Positions 16,869 to 25,108 of a stretch of 64,000 bases of DNA are shown here, one piece after another. The DNA comes from Pseudomonadota bacterium (GTDB lineage: Bacteria; Pseudomonadota; Gammaproteobacteria; Burkholderiales; Burkholderiaceae_B). The stretch is taken from contig JAEXOO010000024.1 in the NCBI GenBank assembly GCA_023439305.1, positions 1 through 64,000 of the forward strand, in the 5' to 3' direction. The translations under genes and the position numbers were made by a program. The number at the start of each line of letters is the position of its first letter. Position 1 is the stretch's first letter. The notes under the pieces were generated by a model that saw only the letters and a program-made list of their open reading frames with translations, was not told the DNA's origin and searched no databases.

Positions 16869-16894
16869 CCCCGCGCCCGCTTTGCGGGCCGGGG
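16869..16894. terminator. GC-rich hairpin between convergent genes
   Basis: GCCCGC-ttt-GCGGGC, extended by CCCC/GGGG, lies between the stop of the EAL/GGDEF gene and the rpe stop. It has no T tract, so it is only a possible terminator. Confidence 0.35.
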
Positions 16895-16906
16895 CGACTA
16901 AACGGC

Positions 16907-17602
16907 TCAGCCCTGTTCGGCCAGGGCGATCTGGGCGCGCAGGTCCGTGATGACCTGTGCGTAGTCGGGTTTGCCGAAGATCGCCGAGCCGGCCACGAAG
17001 GTATCGGCGCCGGCTGCGCGGATTTCGCGGATATTGTCCACTTTCACGCCGCCGTCGATTTCCAGCAGAATGGGTTGACCGCCTTGCGCCGTCCAGGCGT
17101 CGATGCGCGCGCGCGCCTGACGCAGCTTTTCCAGCGTGGCGGGAATGAAGCTTTGGCCGCCGAAGCCCGGGTTGACGGACATCAGCAAGACGATGTCCAG
17201 CTTGTCCATGACGTAGTCCATCCACTGCAGCGAGGTGGCCGGGTTGAAGACCAGGCCGGCCTTGCAGCCGTGGTCGCGTATCAGCGACAGCGTGCGATCC
17301 ACGTGGTGCGAGGCTTCCGGGTGGAAGGTGATGATGTCGGCTCCGGCCTTGGCGAAGGCGGGGATCAGGGCATCGACCGGCTCGACCATCAGGTGCACAT
17401 CGATGGGGGCGGTGGTGTGCGGGCGCAGCGCTTCGCAGATCATGGGGCCGAAAGTCAGATTGGGGACGAAGTGATTGTCCATGACATCGAAATGCACCCA
17501 GTCGGCGCCAGCGGCGACGACATTGCGCACTTCTTCGCCCAGGCGGGCGAAATCGGCGGACAGAATGCTGGGGGCGATGCGGGTAGTGCTGGCTTGGGAC
17601 AT
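16907..17602 (-). CDS. rpe: Ribulose-phosphate 3-epimerase
   Basis: A 231-residue TIM-barrel metalloenzyme of the pentose phosphate pathway. It shows SILSADFARLGEEV, HFDVMDNHFVPNLTFGP, HLMVEPVD, MSVNPGFGGQSFIP and EIDGGVKVDN, covering the metal and phosphate sites. It is divergent from apaG across about 117 bp. Confidence 0.97.
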   Translation of the reverse strand: MSQASTTRIAPSILSADFARLGEEVRNVVAAGADWVHFDVMDNHFVPNLTFGPMICEALRPHTTAPIDVHLMVEPVDALIPAFAKAGADIITFHPEASHHVDRTLSLIRDHGCKAGLVFNPATSLQWMDYVMDKLDIVLLMSVNPGFGGQSFIPATLEKLRQARARIDAWTAQGGQPILLEIDGGVKVDNIREIRAAGADTFVAGSAIFGKPDYAQVITDLRAQIALAEQG

Positions 17603-17719
17603 AATAGGAGCCGTAAAGATTAGACATCACGCAAAACGTGAGCGTATGTCATTATTGTAGTTTCAAGCGGGCCGATCTGCAGCGTCCCGCATTTGTACAG
17701 CCGTAAATTGGAATCCATC

Positions 17720-18094
17720 ATGAAGCCTGACGATATTGAGGTGCATGTGACGCCCCAGTACCTGCCTGAGCAATCCGAGCCTGACAGCAACCAGTATGTG
17801 TTTGCCTACACCGTGCGGATCACCAATCATGGGCAGCAGTCGGCGCAGATCATCAGCCGTCATTGGGTGATCACCGATGAGAACCAGCAGACACAGGAAG
17901 TGCGCGGCCTGGGCGTGGTCGGTCAGCAGCCGGTGTTGGCCCCGGGCGAATCCTTCGAATACACCAGCGGCTGCCCCTTGCACACCCCCATCGGGACCAT
18001 GCGCGGCAGCTATCAGTGCGTGGGCGAGAATGGCGTTCCCTTCGAAGTGCCTATCCAGGAATTCGTGCTGGCTTCTCCCCGTACTCTGCATTAA
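17720..18094 (+). CDS. apaG: ApaG (Co2+/Mg2+ efflux-associated protein)
   Basis: A 124-residue single-domain beta-sandwich protein with the family hallmarks FAYTVRITNHG, RHWVITDENQQTQEVRGLGVVGQQP and YTSGCPLHTPIGTMRGSYQ. The exact biochemical role is unclear. The ATG at 17720 gives the normal family length. mltA follows 14 bases later. Confidence 0.95.
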   Translation: MKPDDIEVHVTPQYLPEQSEPDSNQYVFAYTVRITNHGQQSAQIISRHWVITDENQQTQEVRGLGVVGQQPVLAPGESFEYTSGCPLHTPIGTMRGSYQCVGENGVPFEVPIQEFVLASPRTLH

Positions 18095-18108
18095 GGCCTC
18101 CTCCACCC

Positions 18109-19401
18109 ATGAAGATCGCATATTGCCTGCCCGTGCTGCTGGCGCTGGGCGCTTGCTCCACGACGCCTGTCGATCAGACGTCCTCTTCGTCCCTTCCCGG
18201 GGCATCGACCGATACCGGCGACATCGCCTTGCAGCCGCTGCGCGTGCCGGCACTGTCAGCCTTGCCGGAAACACCAGCGCGCGCGCTCGCCGGGCGCTTC
18301 CAGGCCGTCAATTGGTCGGCCCTGCCCGGGTGGCAGGCGGACGGGCTGGATCATGTCTGGAAGGGCTTCATCAATAACTGCAAGGGCCTGATGCGCCCGA
18401 TCAGTGGCTCGCTGGCCATGCCGGCGCGCGCCAACCCGCGCGCCTGGCAGCCGGTATGCCAGGCGGCGGCCTCGGCCGGCTTGGGCGCCGACAGCCGCGA
18501 CACCGCCGCTATCCGGCAGTTCCTGCAGCAGCAGCTTCAGCCGTGGCGCTTGTTGACTGGCGATGGCCAACCCGCCCGCAACACCGTTACGGGCTACTAC
18601 GAGCCTTTGCTCAAGGCTGCGCGTTCGCGCAGCGGTGACTACCAATGGCCGTTGTTTGCGGCACCCGAGGACTTGTTGACTATAGACCTGGGCAGTCTCT
18701 ACCCTGAACTGGCCGGCAAACGCGTGCGCGGCAAGCAGGTCGGCAACCGCGTGGTCCCTTACGACACGCGCGAACAGATCGTCTCCAAGGCAGAGCGCCA
18801 GCCGCCCGTGATCGTGTATGCGCAGGATCCGGTGGAAGGTTTCTTTCTGCAAATTCAGGGTTCTGGCCGCGCCGTACTGCCCGACGGCAGCGCCGTGCGC
18901 CTGGCCTACGCCGATCATAACGGCCGCCCTTACGCATCGGTGGCGCAATGGCTGGCCAAACAGGGCGAGATGCCCCTGGCGCAGACCTCCATGCAGAACA
19001 TCAAGGCCTGGGCCAAGCGCAATCCGCACCGCGTGCAGGAAATGATGAACGTCAATACCGCCATGGTGTTCTTCAAGGAAGAGCGCATTGTCGATCCTGA
19101 GCTGGGTCCCAAAGGCGCGTATGGCATTCCATTGATCGGCGAGCGCGCCGTGGCCATCGATCCTACCTTCGTGCCGCTGGGGACGCCGGTCTTTCTGTCC
19201 ACGACCTATCCCGGTTCGGGGCAGGCTTTGCAGAAACTGGTCTTTGCCCAGGATACGGGCGCGGCCATCAAGGGCGCGGCGCGCACCGACTTTTATTGGG
19301 GTACGGGCGAGCAGGCGGGCGCCCAGGCCGGACGTATGAAGCAGCAGGGTGACATGTGGCTCTTGTGGCCGCGCACTGCGGGAGCGCCGAGCGCACGATG
19401 A
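18109..19401 (+). CDS. mltA: Membrane-bound lytic murein transglycosylase A
   Basis: A 430-residue lipoprotein that cleaves peptidoglycan glycan strands. The lipobox is LALGAC, with C16 as the lipidated residue. The MltA and 3D domains include TVTGYYEPLLKA, FFLQIQGSGRAVLPDG and the catalytic region QDTGAAIKGAARTDFYWGTG. It is expected on the inner face of the outer membrane. Its stop overlaps the next start by four bases. Confidence 0.95.
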   Translation: MKIAYCLPVLLALGACSTTPVDQTSSSSLPGASTDTGDIALQPLRVPALSALPETPARALAGRFQAVNWSALPGWQADGLDHVWKGFINNCKGLMRPISGSLAMPARANPRAWQPVCQAAASAGLGADSRDTAAIRQFLQQQLQPWRLLTGDGQPARNTVTGYYEPLLKAARSRSGDYQWPLFAAPEDLLTIDLGSLYPELAGKRVRGKQVGNRVVPYDTREQIVSKAERQPPVIVYAQDPVEGFFLQIQGSGRAVLPDGSAVRLAYADHNGRPYASVAQWLAKQGEMPLAQTSMQNIKAWAKRNPHRVQEMMNVNTAMVFFKEERIVDPELGPKGAYGIPLIGERAVAIDPTFVPLGTPVFLSTTYPGSGQALQKLVFAQDTGAAIKGAARTDFYWGTGEQAGAQAGRMKQQGDMWLLWPRTAGAPSAR

Positions 19402-20591
19402 AGAACGAACGAATTCTGGTATGCGGGGGCGGACTGGCCGGCATGGCCGCCGCGCTGGGCTTGCGCAAGGCGGGCTTCGAGGTGTCCATTCTGTCGCCGG
19501 CCTACAAGCCCATGGCGTTGGCGCCGGGTCAATATCATCCCCGTGTCTACGCGTTGTCGGCGACCAGCCAGCGCTTTCTGGAGCAACTGGGCGTGTGGAA
19601 CCTGATGCCGCCGGACCGGATCGAGCCCGTCCAGGCCATGGAGGTTCATGGCGACGGCGGTGGTTGCGTCCATTTGCACGCCTGGCAGGATGCCCAGGAT
19701 TGCCTGGCCTGGATCCTGGAATCGGGCGAAATGGAGCGGGCGCTGCGCCAAGCCCTGCAGGTCTTTGGCGTGCCCTGGATAGAAGACCGCTTCGAGCGCC
19801 TGGAGCAGGGCGCTGTCGTAACGGCCGCCGGCCAGCGCGTGCAGGCGGATCTGCTGATCGGGGCGGATGGCGCCCGTTCGCCTTTGCGGACGGCGGCGGG
19901 TATTGAGCATCAAGCGCGCGAATACGGCGATCTGGGGCTGGTGGCGCATCTGAGCGCAGACCGGCCTCACCAGCAAGTGGCTTTGCAATGGTTTGCCGGC
20001 GACTCCATTCTGGCCTTGCTGCCCATGCCTGATGTCGATGGCCGGCCGCAGGTCTCTATGGTGTGGTCTGCGCCGCAGGCGCAGGCCGATCGCCTCCTGG
20101 CCCTGGAGGGCGAGGAGCAGGCACGCTACCTGCAGGCTTGTCTGCGCGCCATGACCGGCGGGCGGCTGGGCGAATTGACGCTGCGCAGCCCCGTGCATGG
20201 TTTTCCCCTGACGTTCGAGCGCAGCGGTATGGTGGCGCCCGGCGTGGCCCTGGTGGGCGATGCGGCGCATCGTGTCCATCCTTTGGCCGGCCAGGGGCTG
20301 AATCTGGGATTGGGCGATATCGAGGCCCTGGTCCAGGTGCTGAGCGCTGCGGGTCCGCAGCATTCGGTAGGCGATATACGCATACTGAACCGCTACAAGC
20401 GCGCGCGCGCCGAACCTATCGCCGCCATGCGGGCGGCGACGGACGGGCTCTATCGCCTGTTTGCCGCACCCGGCGCGCCGGCCTCGCTGCTGCGCAACGC
20501 GGGCATGCAAATGGTCGATCGCCTGCCTTGGGTGAAGCGTCGTATTATTGCGCATGCGGCGGGGGGGACGCCTGGTTCCCTGTTGTTCTGA
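19398..20591 (+). CDS. FAD-dependent UbiH/UbiF/COQ6-family monooxygenase
   Basis: A 397-residue flavoprotein hydroxylase. Its N-terminal Rossmann motif is ILVCGGGLAGMAAALGL; the second FAD motif is LLIGADGARSPLR and the third LVGDAAHRVHPLAGQGLNLGLGD. The family hydroxylates the ubiquinone ring aerobically (UbiH, UbiI, UbiF, UbiM). Which carbon this one targets is unclear. It would complement the anaerobic UbiUV route in the same window. It is translationally coupled to mltA (ATGA overlap). Confidence 0.85.
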   Translation: MKNERILVCGGGLAGMAAALGLRKAGFEVSILSPAYKPMALAPGQYHPRVYALSATSQRFLEQLGVWNLMPPDRIEPVQAMEVHGDGGGCVHLHAWQDAQDCLAWILESGEMERALRQALQVFGVPWIEDRFERLEQGAVVTAAGQRVQADLLIGADGARSPLRTAAGIEHQAREYGDLGLVAHLSADRPHQQVALQWFAGDSILALLPMPDVDGRPQVSMVWSAPQAQADRLLALEGEEQARYLQACLRAMTGGRLGELTLRSPVHGFPLTFERSGMVAPGVALVGDAAHRVHPLAGQGLNLGLGDIEALVQVLSAAGPQHSVGDIRILNRYKRARAEPIAAMRAATDGLYRLFAAPGAPASLLRNAGMQMVDRLPWVKRRIIAHAAGGTPGSLLF

Positions 20592-20633
20592 TGCGGGCTG
20601 GGTACCGGGCTGTTTCACTAAGGATGTTGATCG

Positions 20634-21365
20634 ATGTTTAAGCAAGTTCGAGTCGTATTGGCCGTGGCGCTGCTGGCTGCTTGCGGCCTGGTCCAGGCCG
20701 CCGATGCGCCCGCCGCCCCAGGTTTCGAGCAGACGCGCAAGGCGTTCGAGTCTGCCTTCCCGGGTGTGCAGGTGAGTGCCATTCGCGCCACGCCCTATCC
20801 CCATTTGCTGGAGGTGCAGGTCGGCGGCACGCTGCTGTATACCGACGAGCAAGCCAGTTTTGTCTTGCAGGGCGCTCTTCTGGATACCAAGACCCGCCAG
20901 GATCTGACCGAGCGGCGGATGCAAGAGCTGAACAAGATTTCTTTTGACGCCCTGCCGCTGGACAAGGCCATCAAACTGGTCAAAGGCGACGGCAGCCGCC
21001 GCATGGTGGTCTTTGAAGATCCCAATTGCGGCTATTGCAAACGCCTGCACACGACCTTGAAAGACATCGACAACGTCACGGTCTACAGCCTGATGTTCCC
21101 CATTCTGGGACCGGACAGCCGGCGCAAGGCCGAAGACATCTGGTGCGCCAAGGATCCTGCCCAGACGCTGACGGCCTGGATGGGGCAGGGAACGCGTCCC
21201 GAGAAAGCATCCTGCGACCATCCCTTGGATCAGTTGCTGTCCGTGGGACAGACATTGCGCATCCAAGGCACGCCGGCCATTTATTTTGCCGATGGCACGC
21301 GCGCGGACGGCTGGCTGCCTGCCGAGCAACTGCAGTCGCGGCTGGAGGCCGCCAGCGCCCACTAA
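20634..21365 (+). CDS. dsbC: Thiol:disulfide interchange protein DsbC
   Basis: A 243-residue periplasmic disulfide isomerase. It has a signal peptide (residues 1-22, ending VQAA), an N-terminal dimerisation domain and a thioredoxin fold with active site C132-G-Y-C135, the expected DsbC sequence, plus the cis-Pro loop GTPAIYFADG. It lies 42 bases after the FAD monooxygenase gene and is followed by a strong terminator. Confidence 0.95.
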   Translation: MFKQVRVVLAVALLAACGLVQAADAPAAPGFEQTRKAFESAFPGVQVSAIRATPYPHLLEVQVGGTLLYTDEQASFVLQGALLDTKTRQDLTERRMQELNKISFDALPLDKAIKLVKGDGSRRMVVFEDPNCGYCKRLHTTLKDIDNVTVYSLMFPILGPDSRRKAEDIWCAKDPAQTLTAWMGQGTRPEKASCDHPLDQLLSVGQTLRIQGTPAIYFADGTRADGWLPAEQLQSRLEAASAH

Positions 21366-21394
21366 GCGTTTTTACTACCCGCTTGATGTAAGAC

Positions 21395-21419
21395 AACCCG
21401 CCATCCGGCGGGTTTTTTT
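21395..21419 (+). terminator. Rho-independent terminator after dsbC
   Basis: The 8-bp stem aacccgcc/ggcgggtt has a four-base loop and is followed by seven T, 29 bases after the dsbC stop. Confidence 0.92.
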
Positions 21420-21678
21420 ATGCTTAAATGATATGAAAACTATAAGTGTTTTTCGAGATGCCGGATAAAACAATTTCACTGTTTTTGTTTCATATGCCGT
21501 CCTGATTTATGCGTTAATGGAATGATATTTAAGACAAATCATTTCAAACGCTACACTTTTACCATTGTTGACTTTTTGCTCTGCAATGTTGAAGTGATAA
21601 TCGGAACTATCGAACAACAGACGTCCGTTCCTGCTCGTTCGCAGGCAGACGTTATAAGCACTTGAATAGTAGGCTCCT
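21420..21678. other. AT-rich intergenic region before the RR-EAL regulator gene
   Basis: About 260 bases clearly poorer in GC than the surrounding genes, with no open frame of note. The stretch gttgactttttgctctgcaatgttg could hold a promoter (TTGACT), but no convincing -10 is spaced from it. It presumably carries the promoter of the gene at 21679. Confidence 0.6.
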
Positions 21679-23298
21679 ATGGAACATGCACGCTGCGTTC
21701 TGATTGTGTTGGAAGATGGCCAGAGTTTGCAGCTCTGGCAGGAACAGTTGTCGCTTTTCGGTGCGCAGTCAATGGTGCTGAAGTCGTTGGACATGGTGGC
21801 CGATGCCTGCTGCAACGAGCAGGCGGATTTGCTGCTTTTCCCGGTCGAGTTGGGCTATGTCCCCCTGATGGTGGCCAAGCTGCGCAACGATTTCGAGCAT
21901 ATGGGCATTATTGCCATGCATGGCGATTTGTCGGCCAGCTTGCGCGTGCAGTTGTTGTTGACCGGAGCCGATGCGTGCGTGCCGGCAGATATTGATGTCC
22001 CCGAGTTGATGGCCTGGTGTCATGCCGTGCGGCGTCGCCTGTTGCATGTGCCCGGATTTGAGTTGGCGCCGGCCGCGGCAGACGGCGCGACCGGCGAGCA
22101 CGAGGAATGGATCTTGCGCGATAAAGGCTGGACGCTGCTGTCGCCCGAAGGCGTCAGCCTGGAGCTGACCCATAGCGAGCGCCAGCTCATGGATGCGTTC
22201 GTGCGGCATGCGGACGCCCGTTTCAGCCGGGAAGACCTGATGCGCGACAAAGGTATTGCCGCCGGAGACAGCCGGGCCGTGGACTCGTTGATCAGCCGCT
22301 TGAGGCGCAAGGCCTCGCAAGCCGGTCTGTCCCTGCCTATCAAGTCCGTGCACGGCTGGGGATACACTTTTACCGGTAAGTTGGTGGCGCATCTGGAACC
22401 TCACGAGCAGGATGTCATGGAATTCCAGCCTTTCCACGAAGAGCCGGTTCAGGAGCACGCCATTCCGGACGAGCTGCTGCTGGCCGTGGAGTCCCTGGAT
22501 GTCATGGATCCGCGCACGACGCAGTCGCTGTCCTTTTGCTACCAGTTGCGCGTTGCGGCCGATTCCGGCCAGTACAGTGGCGTGGATGCGCAGGTATTCT
22601 GGGTGGCGGGCCACGGCCAGCGGATAGGCGCAGACCATATCCTGCAGCACATGACCGATCTGGATCGCCGCCAGGCGTTTTGCGAATGGATGATGCAGAC
22701 GCTGATGAGCGATGTGCGGCGCTGGTGGCAGGAGTATTCGCTGCGGGCCAGCCACATTGGTATCAAGCTGCCCGTGGAGATGCTGGAGCACTGCTACAAG
22801 CGCCTGCCCGGCCTGCTGCGACAGTTCGAGCTGGATCCTGCCTGCATCGAGCTTGATGTTTTCAGTGACAATTTGCTGGGCGACTTCCCCAATCTGGTGC
22901 AGAGCCTGGAATATCTGCGTGTGAGCGGGGTGCAAGTATGGTTGAGCAGCGCTGACATCGAGAACCGCCATTTGAGTCGTTTGCGCGAGTGGCCGATCCG
23001 CGGCATCAAGCTGGAGCCGCAGGTGATCAAGCGCGCCTGCGTCGAGCCCACTTTCAAGGCCTTGCTGGAGACCGCTTGTCACCTGATCAATGAGCTGGGC
23101 CTGGAAGTGGTGGTCAAGGGGGTGGATACGCTGGAGCAGCGTGATCTGGCCTTGAGCCTGGAACTGAGCCACTATCAGGGCCAACTGACCTCCGAGCTGA
23201 TGTCCGAGGATGGGTTCTTGCTGACACTGGCCAGCAGCGAACCGGCTTTCAGCAGTCACAACGATCATTCGCGCCGTCTGGCTGGAGCGCGAAATTAG
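21679..23298 (+). CDS. Degenerate receiver - winged-helix - degenerate EAL regulator
   Basis: A 539-residue three-part protein. Residues 1-115 resemble a receiver fold, but the beta-3 segment reads DLLLFPVELGY with no phospho-acceptor Asp. Residues about 140-240 form an OmpR-type winged helix (VDSLISRLRRKASQAGLSLPIKSVHGWGYTFTG). Residues about 275-535 follow an EAL barrel, but catalytic motifs are lost: EAL is DAQ, ELTE is ELDV, the DDFG region is LSSADIEN and AEGVE is VKGVD. It is therefore probably not a phosphodiesterase; binding of c-di-GMP or protein is possible. It is monocistronic with an AT-rich upstream region, and no histidine kinase is adjacent. Confidence 0.82.
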   Translation: MEHARCVLIVLEDGQSLQLWQEQLSLFGAQSMVLKSLDMVADACCNEQADLLLFPVELGYVPLMVAKLRNDFEHMGIIAMHGDLSASLRVQLLLTGADACVPADIDVPELMAWCHAVRRRLLHVPGFELAPAAADGATGEHEEWILRDKGWTLLSPEGVSLELTHSERQLMDAFVRHADARFSREDLMRDKGIAAGDSRAVDSLISRLRRKASQAGLSLPIKSVHGWGYTFTGKLVAHLEPHEQDVMEFQPFHEEPVQEHAIPDELLLAVESLDVMDPRTTQSLSFCYQLRVAADSGQYSGVDAQVFWVAGHGQRIGADHILQHMTDLDRRQAFCEWMMQTLMSDVRRWWQEYSLRASHIGIKLPVEMLEHCYKRLPGLLRQFELDPACIELDVFSDNLLGDFPNLVQSLEYLRVSGVQVWLSSADIENRHLSRLREWPIRGIKLEPQVIKRACVEPTFKALLETACHLINELGLEVVVKGVDTLEQRDLALSLELSHYQGQLTSELMSEDGFLLTLASSEPAFSSHNDHSRRLAGARN

Positions 23299-23389
23299 TG
23301 GCGACATGTGTCGCTCTGTTTTCTACTTGTAACTTCGGTTAAATATTAGCGTTCCGCGCCGTTACCCAAGAAGTTCGATGAGTCCTATT

Positions 23390-23423
23390 CACAGGCCGGC
23401 CGTGTTCCCACGGCCGGCCTGTG
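23390..23423. terminator. Perfect 15-bp hairpin between the RR-EAL gene and the chemoreceptor gene
   Basis: Arms cacaggccggccgtg (23390-23404) and cacggccggcctgtg (23409-23423) flank ttcc. It lies 92 bases after the RR-EAL stop and 50 before the chemoreceptor start. There is no T run, so termination, operator or mRNA-structure roles are all open. Confidence 0.45.
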
Positions 23424-23472
23424 CGTACGTAGGAGCCTTGTCTTTTCTCCTGGTGTCGATGTGGGGTGTGTA

Positions 23473-25017
23473 ATGCGTTTGAGTCTGAAACAGAAGTTGT
23501 GGTTGCCGCTGGCTCTGAGCCTGTTGGCCTTGTTGTCGGTCTTTGCCTTTGACAACTACCAGCTCTATCAAGCGCAGTTGCAGGAACGAAAAATCAGTTT
23601 GCAGCAGATCGTGAATATTGCGATGCAGATCACGCAGGATTACGACAAATTGGTGCAATCGGGTGTTTTGACCCAAGAGGTGGCGCAACGCCAGGCGCTG
23701 CAGCGCATCAGCAGTATCCGCTTCGGGCAGGAGGGCTATGTCTCCGTCTTGTCCGTGAGCGGCATCTCCATCATGAATCCCACGCGTCCCGATCTGGACG
23801 GCAAGGATATGAGTCATCTGGCCGATGCCAACGGCGTCAAGACGTTCGTCGAGCTGGGCCGTATCGGCGCCAACGGCGGCTCGGGATTTCTGGAGTATGT
23901 CTGGCCCAAGCTCAGCAATCAGCAGATTGCCGCCAAGCTGGCCTACGGCGTGGGCATGGCGCAATGGGGCTGGGTGCTGACTTCCGGCGTCTACATCGAT
24001 GATATCCAGTCCGAGTTCTATGCCAATCTCTGGCAGTCGGCCGTGGTGCTGGCTTTGCTGGTGCTCGTTCTGGCGCTGGTGGCCGGTTTCCTGGCGCGTC
24101 AGGTCTACCGCGAATTGGGTGCCGAACCGGCCTTGCTGCGTGATGTGTCCCATGCGATCGCCGAGGGCGATCTGCGGGTTGCGCATACCTTGCGCCATAT
24201 TCCCGCTGACAGCGTGATGGCGTCCATCGAGCAGATGCGCATCAAGCTGGGGGCGGCGCTGCGCACGATTCAGCACAGCAGCGAGGTCATCGCCAGCGGG
24301 GCGGTGCAGTTGTCCAACGGCAATCTGGAGCTGTCCAGCCGTACGACTCAGCAAGCGGCCGCCTTGCAGGAAACAGCGTCGGCCATGGAGGAGATGACCG
24401 GCACGGTGCGCATGAGCGAAGATAATGCGGGTCGTGCGCAGGAGGTATCCACCCAGGTTCAGCAGACGGCCCAGCAGGGCGGGCAGATGGTCAGCGAGCT
24501 GGTGGATCGCATGGGGACGATCCGAAACACCAGCCAAAAAGTGGCAGATATCACGAACGTGATAAATTCGATTGCGTTTCAGACTAATATTCTGGCCCTG
24601 AATGCGGCAGTGGAAGCGGCGCGGGCGGGGGAGCAAGGGCGCGGTTTCGCCGTGGTGGCCGGGGAAGTGCGGGCCTTGTCGCAGCGCACGACGGCCTCGG
24701 CCCAGGAAATCGCCCAGTTGGTGGAAGCGTCTTCTTCCAGCACGCGCGAAGGCGTGCAGTTGATGGAGCAAGTGGGCGGTGTCATTGAGGAAATGGTGAC
24801 CGGCAGTTCGCAAGTGATGACGATCGTGCATGAAATTGCCGCGTCCACGCGGGAACAGACGATTGGCATCGAACAGATCAACGTGGCGGTGGGGCAGTTG
24901 GACACGGCGACGCAGCAGAATGCGGATATGGTGGATCAGGTGGCGGGCACGTCCAGCGAGCTGCAGGACCAGGTGCAGCAGTTGAATCGTTTGATCCAGA
25001 CTTTCCGTCTGGCGTAA
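23473..25017 (+). CDS. Methyl-accepting chemotaxis protein with periplasmic Cache domain
   Basis: A 514-residue chemoreceptor. TM1 is about residues 8-27, followed by a single-Cache-type periplasmic domain (about 28-185, including GYVSVLSVSG and WGWVLTSGVYIDDI). TM2 is about 192-215, then a HAMP-like linker and the signalling domain with the hairpin tip TNILALNAAVEAARAGEQGRG. The ligand is unknown; sCache_2 domains often bind small organic acids. No NWETF-type CheR tether is seen at the C-terminus. The ATG at 23473 lacks a clear ribosome site. Confidence 0.93.
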   Translation: MRLSLKQKLWLPLALSLLALLSVFAFDNYQLYQAQLQERKISLQQIVNIAMQITQDYDKLVQSGVLTQEVAQRQALQRISSIRFGQEGYVSVLSVSGISIMNPTRPDLDGKDMSHLADANGVKTFVELGRIGANGGSGFLEYVWPKLSNQQIAAKLAYGVGMAQWGWVLTSGVYIDDIQSEFYANLWQSAVVLALLVLVLALVAGFLARQVYRELGAEPALLRDVSHAIAEGDLRVAHTLRHIPADSVMASIEQMRIKLGAALRTIQHSSEVIASGAVQLSNGNLELSSRTTQQAAALQETASAMEEMTGTVRMSEDNAGRAQEVSTQVQQTAQQGGQMVSELVDRMGTIRNTSQKVADITNVINSIAFQTNILALNAAVEAARAGEQGRGFAVVAGEVRALSQRTTASAQEIAQLVEASSSSTREGVQLMEQVGGVIEEMVTGSSQVMTIVHEIAASTREQTIGIEQINVAVGQLDTATQQNADMVDQVAGTSSELQDQVQQLNRLIQTFRLA

Positions 25018-25039
25018 GGCGGGCGTAGGGCGACCAATT

Positions 25040-25058
25040 GATAGTAATTCTCATTATT
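25040..25058. promoter_or_regulatory. Fur box upstream of the periplasmic Fes-like esterase gene
   Basis: GATAGTAATTCTCATTATT matches the 19-bp Fur consensus at 14 positions. It lies about 50 bp before the esterase start, so iron-repressed expression is expected. Confidence 0.75.
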
Positions 25059-25108
25059 TTTGATCGTATACTGCTGTCTGGTTCATGTTTTTGCTGAGCG
25101 GGGGATGT

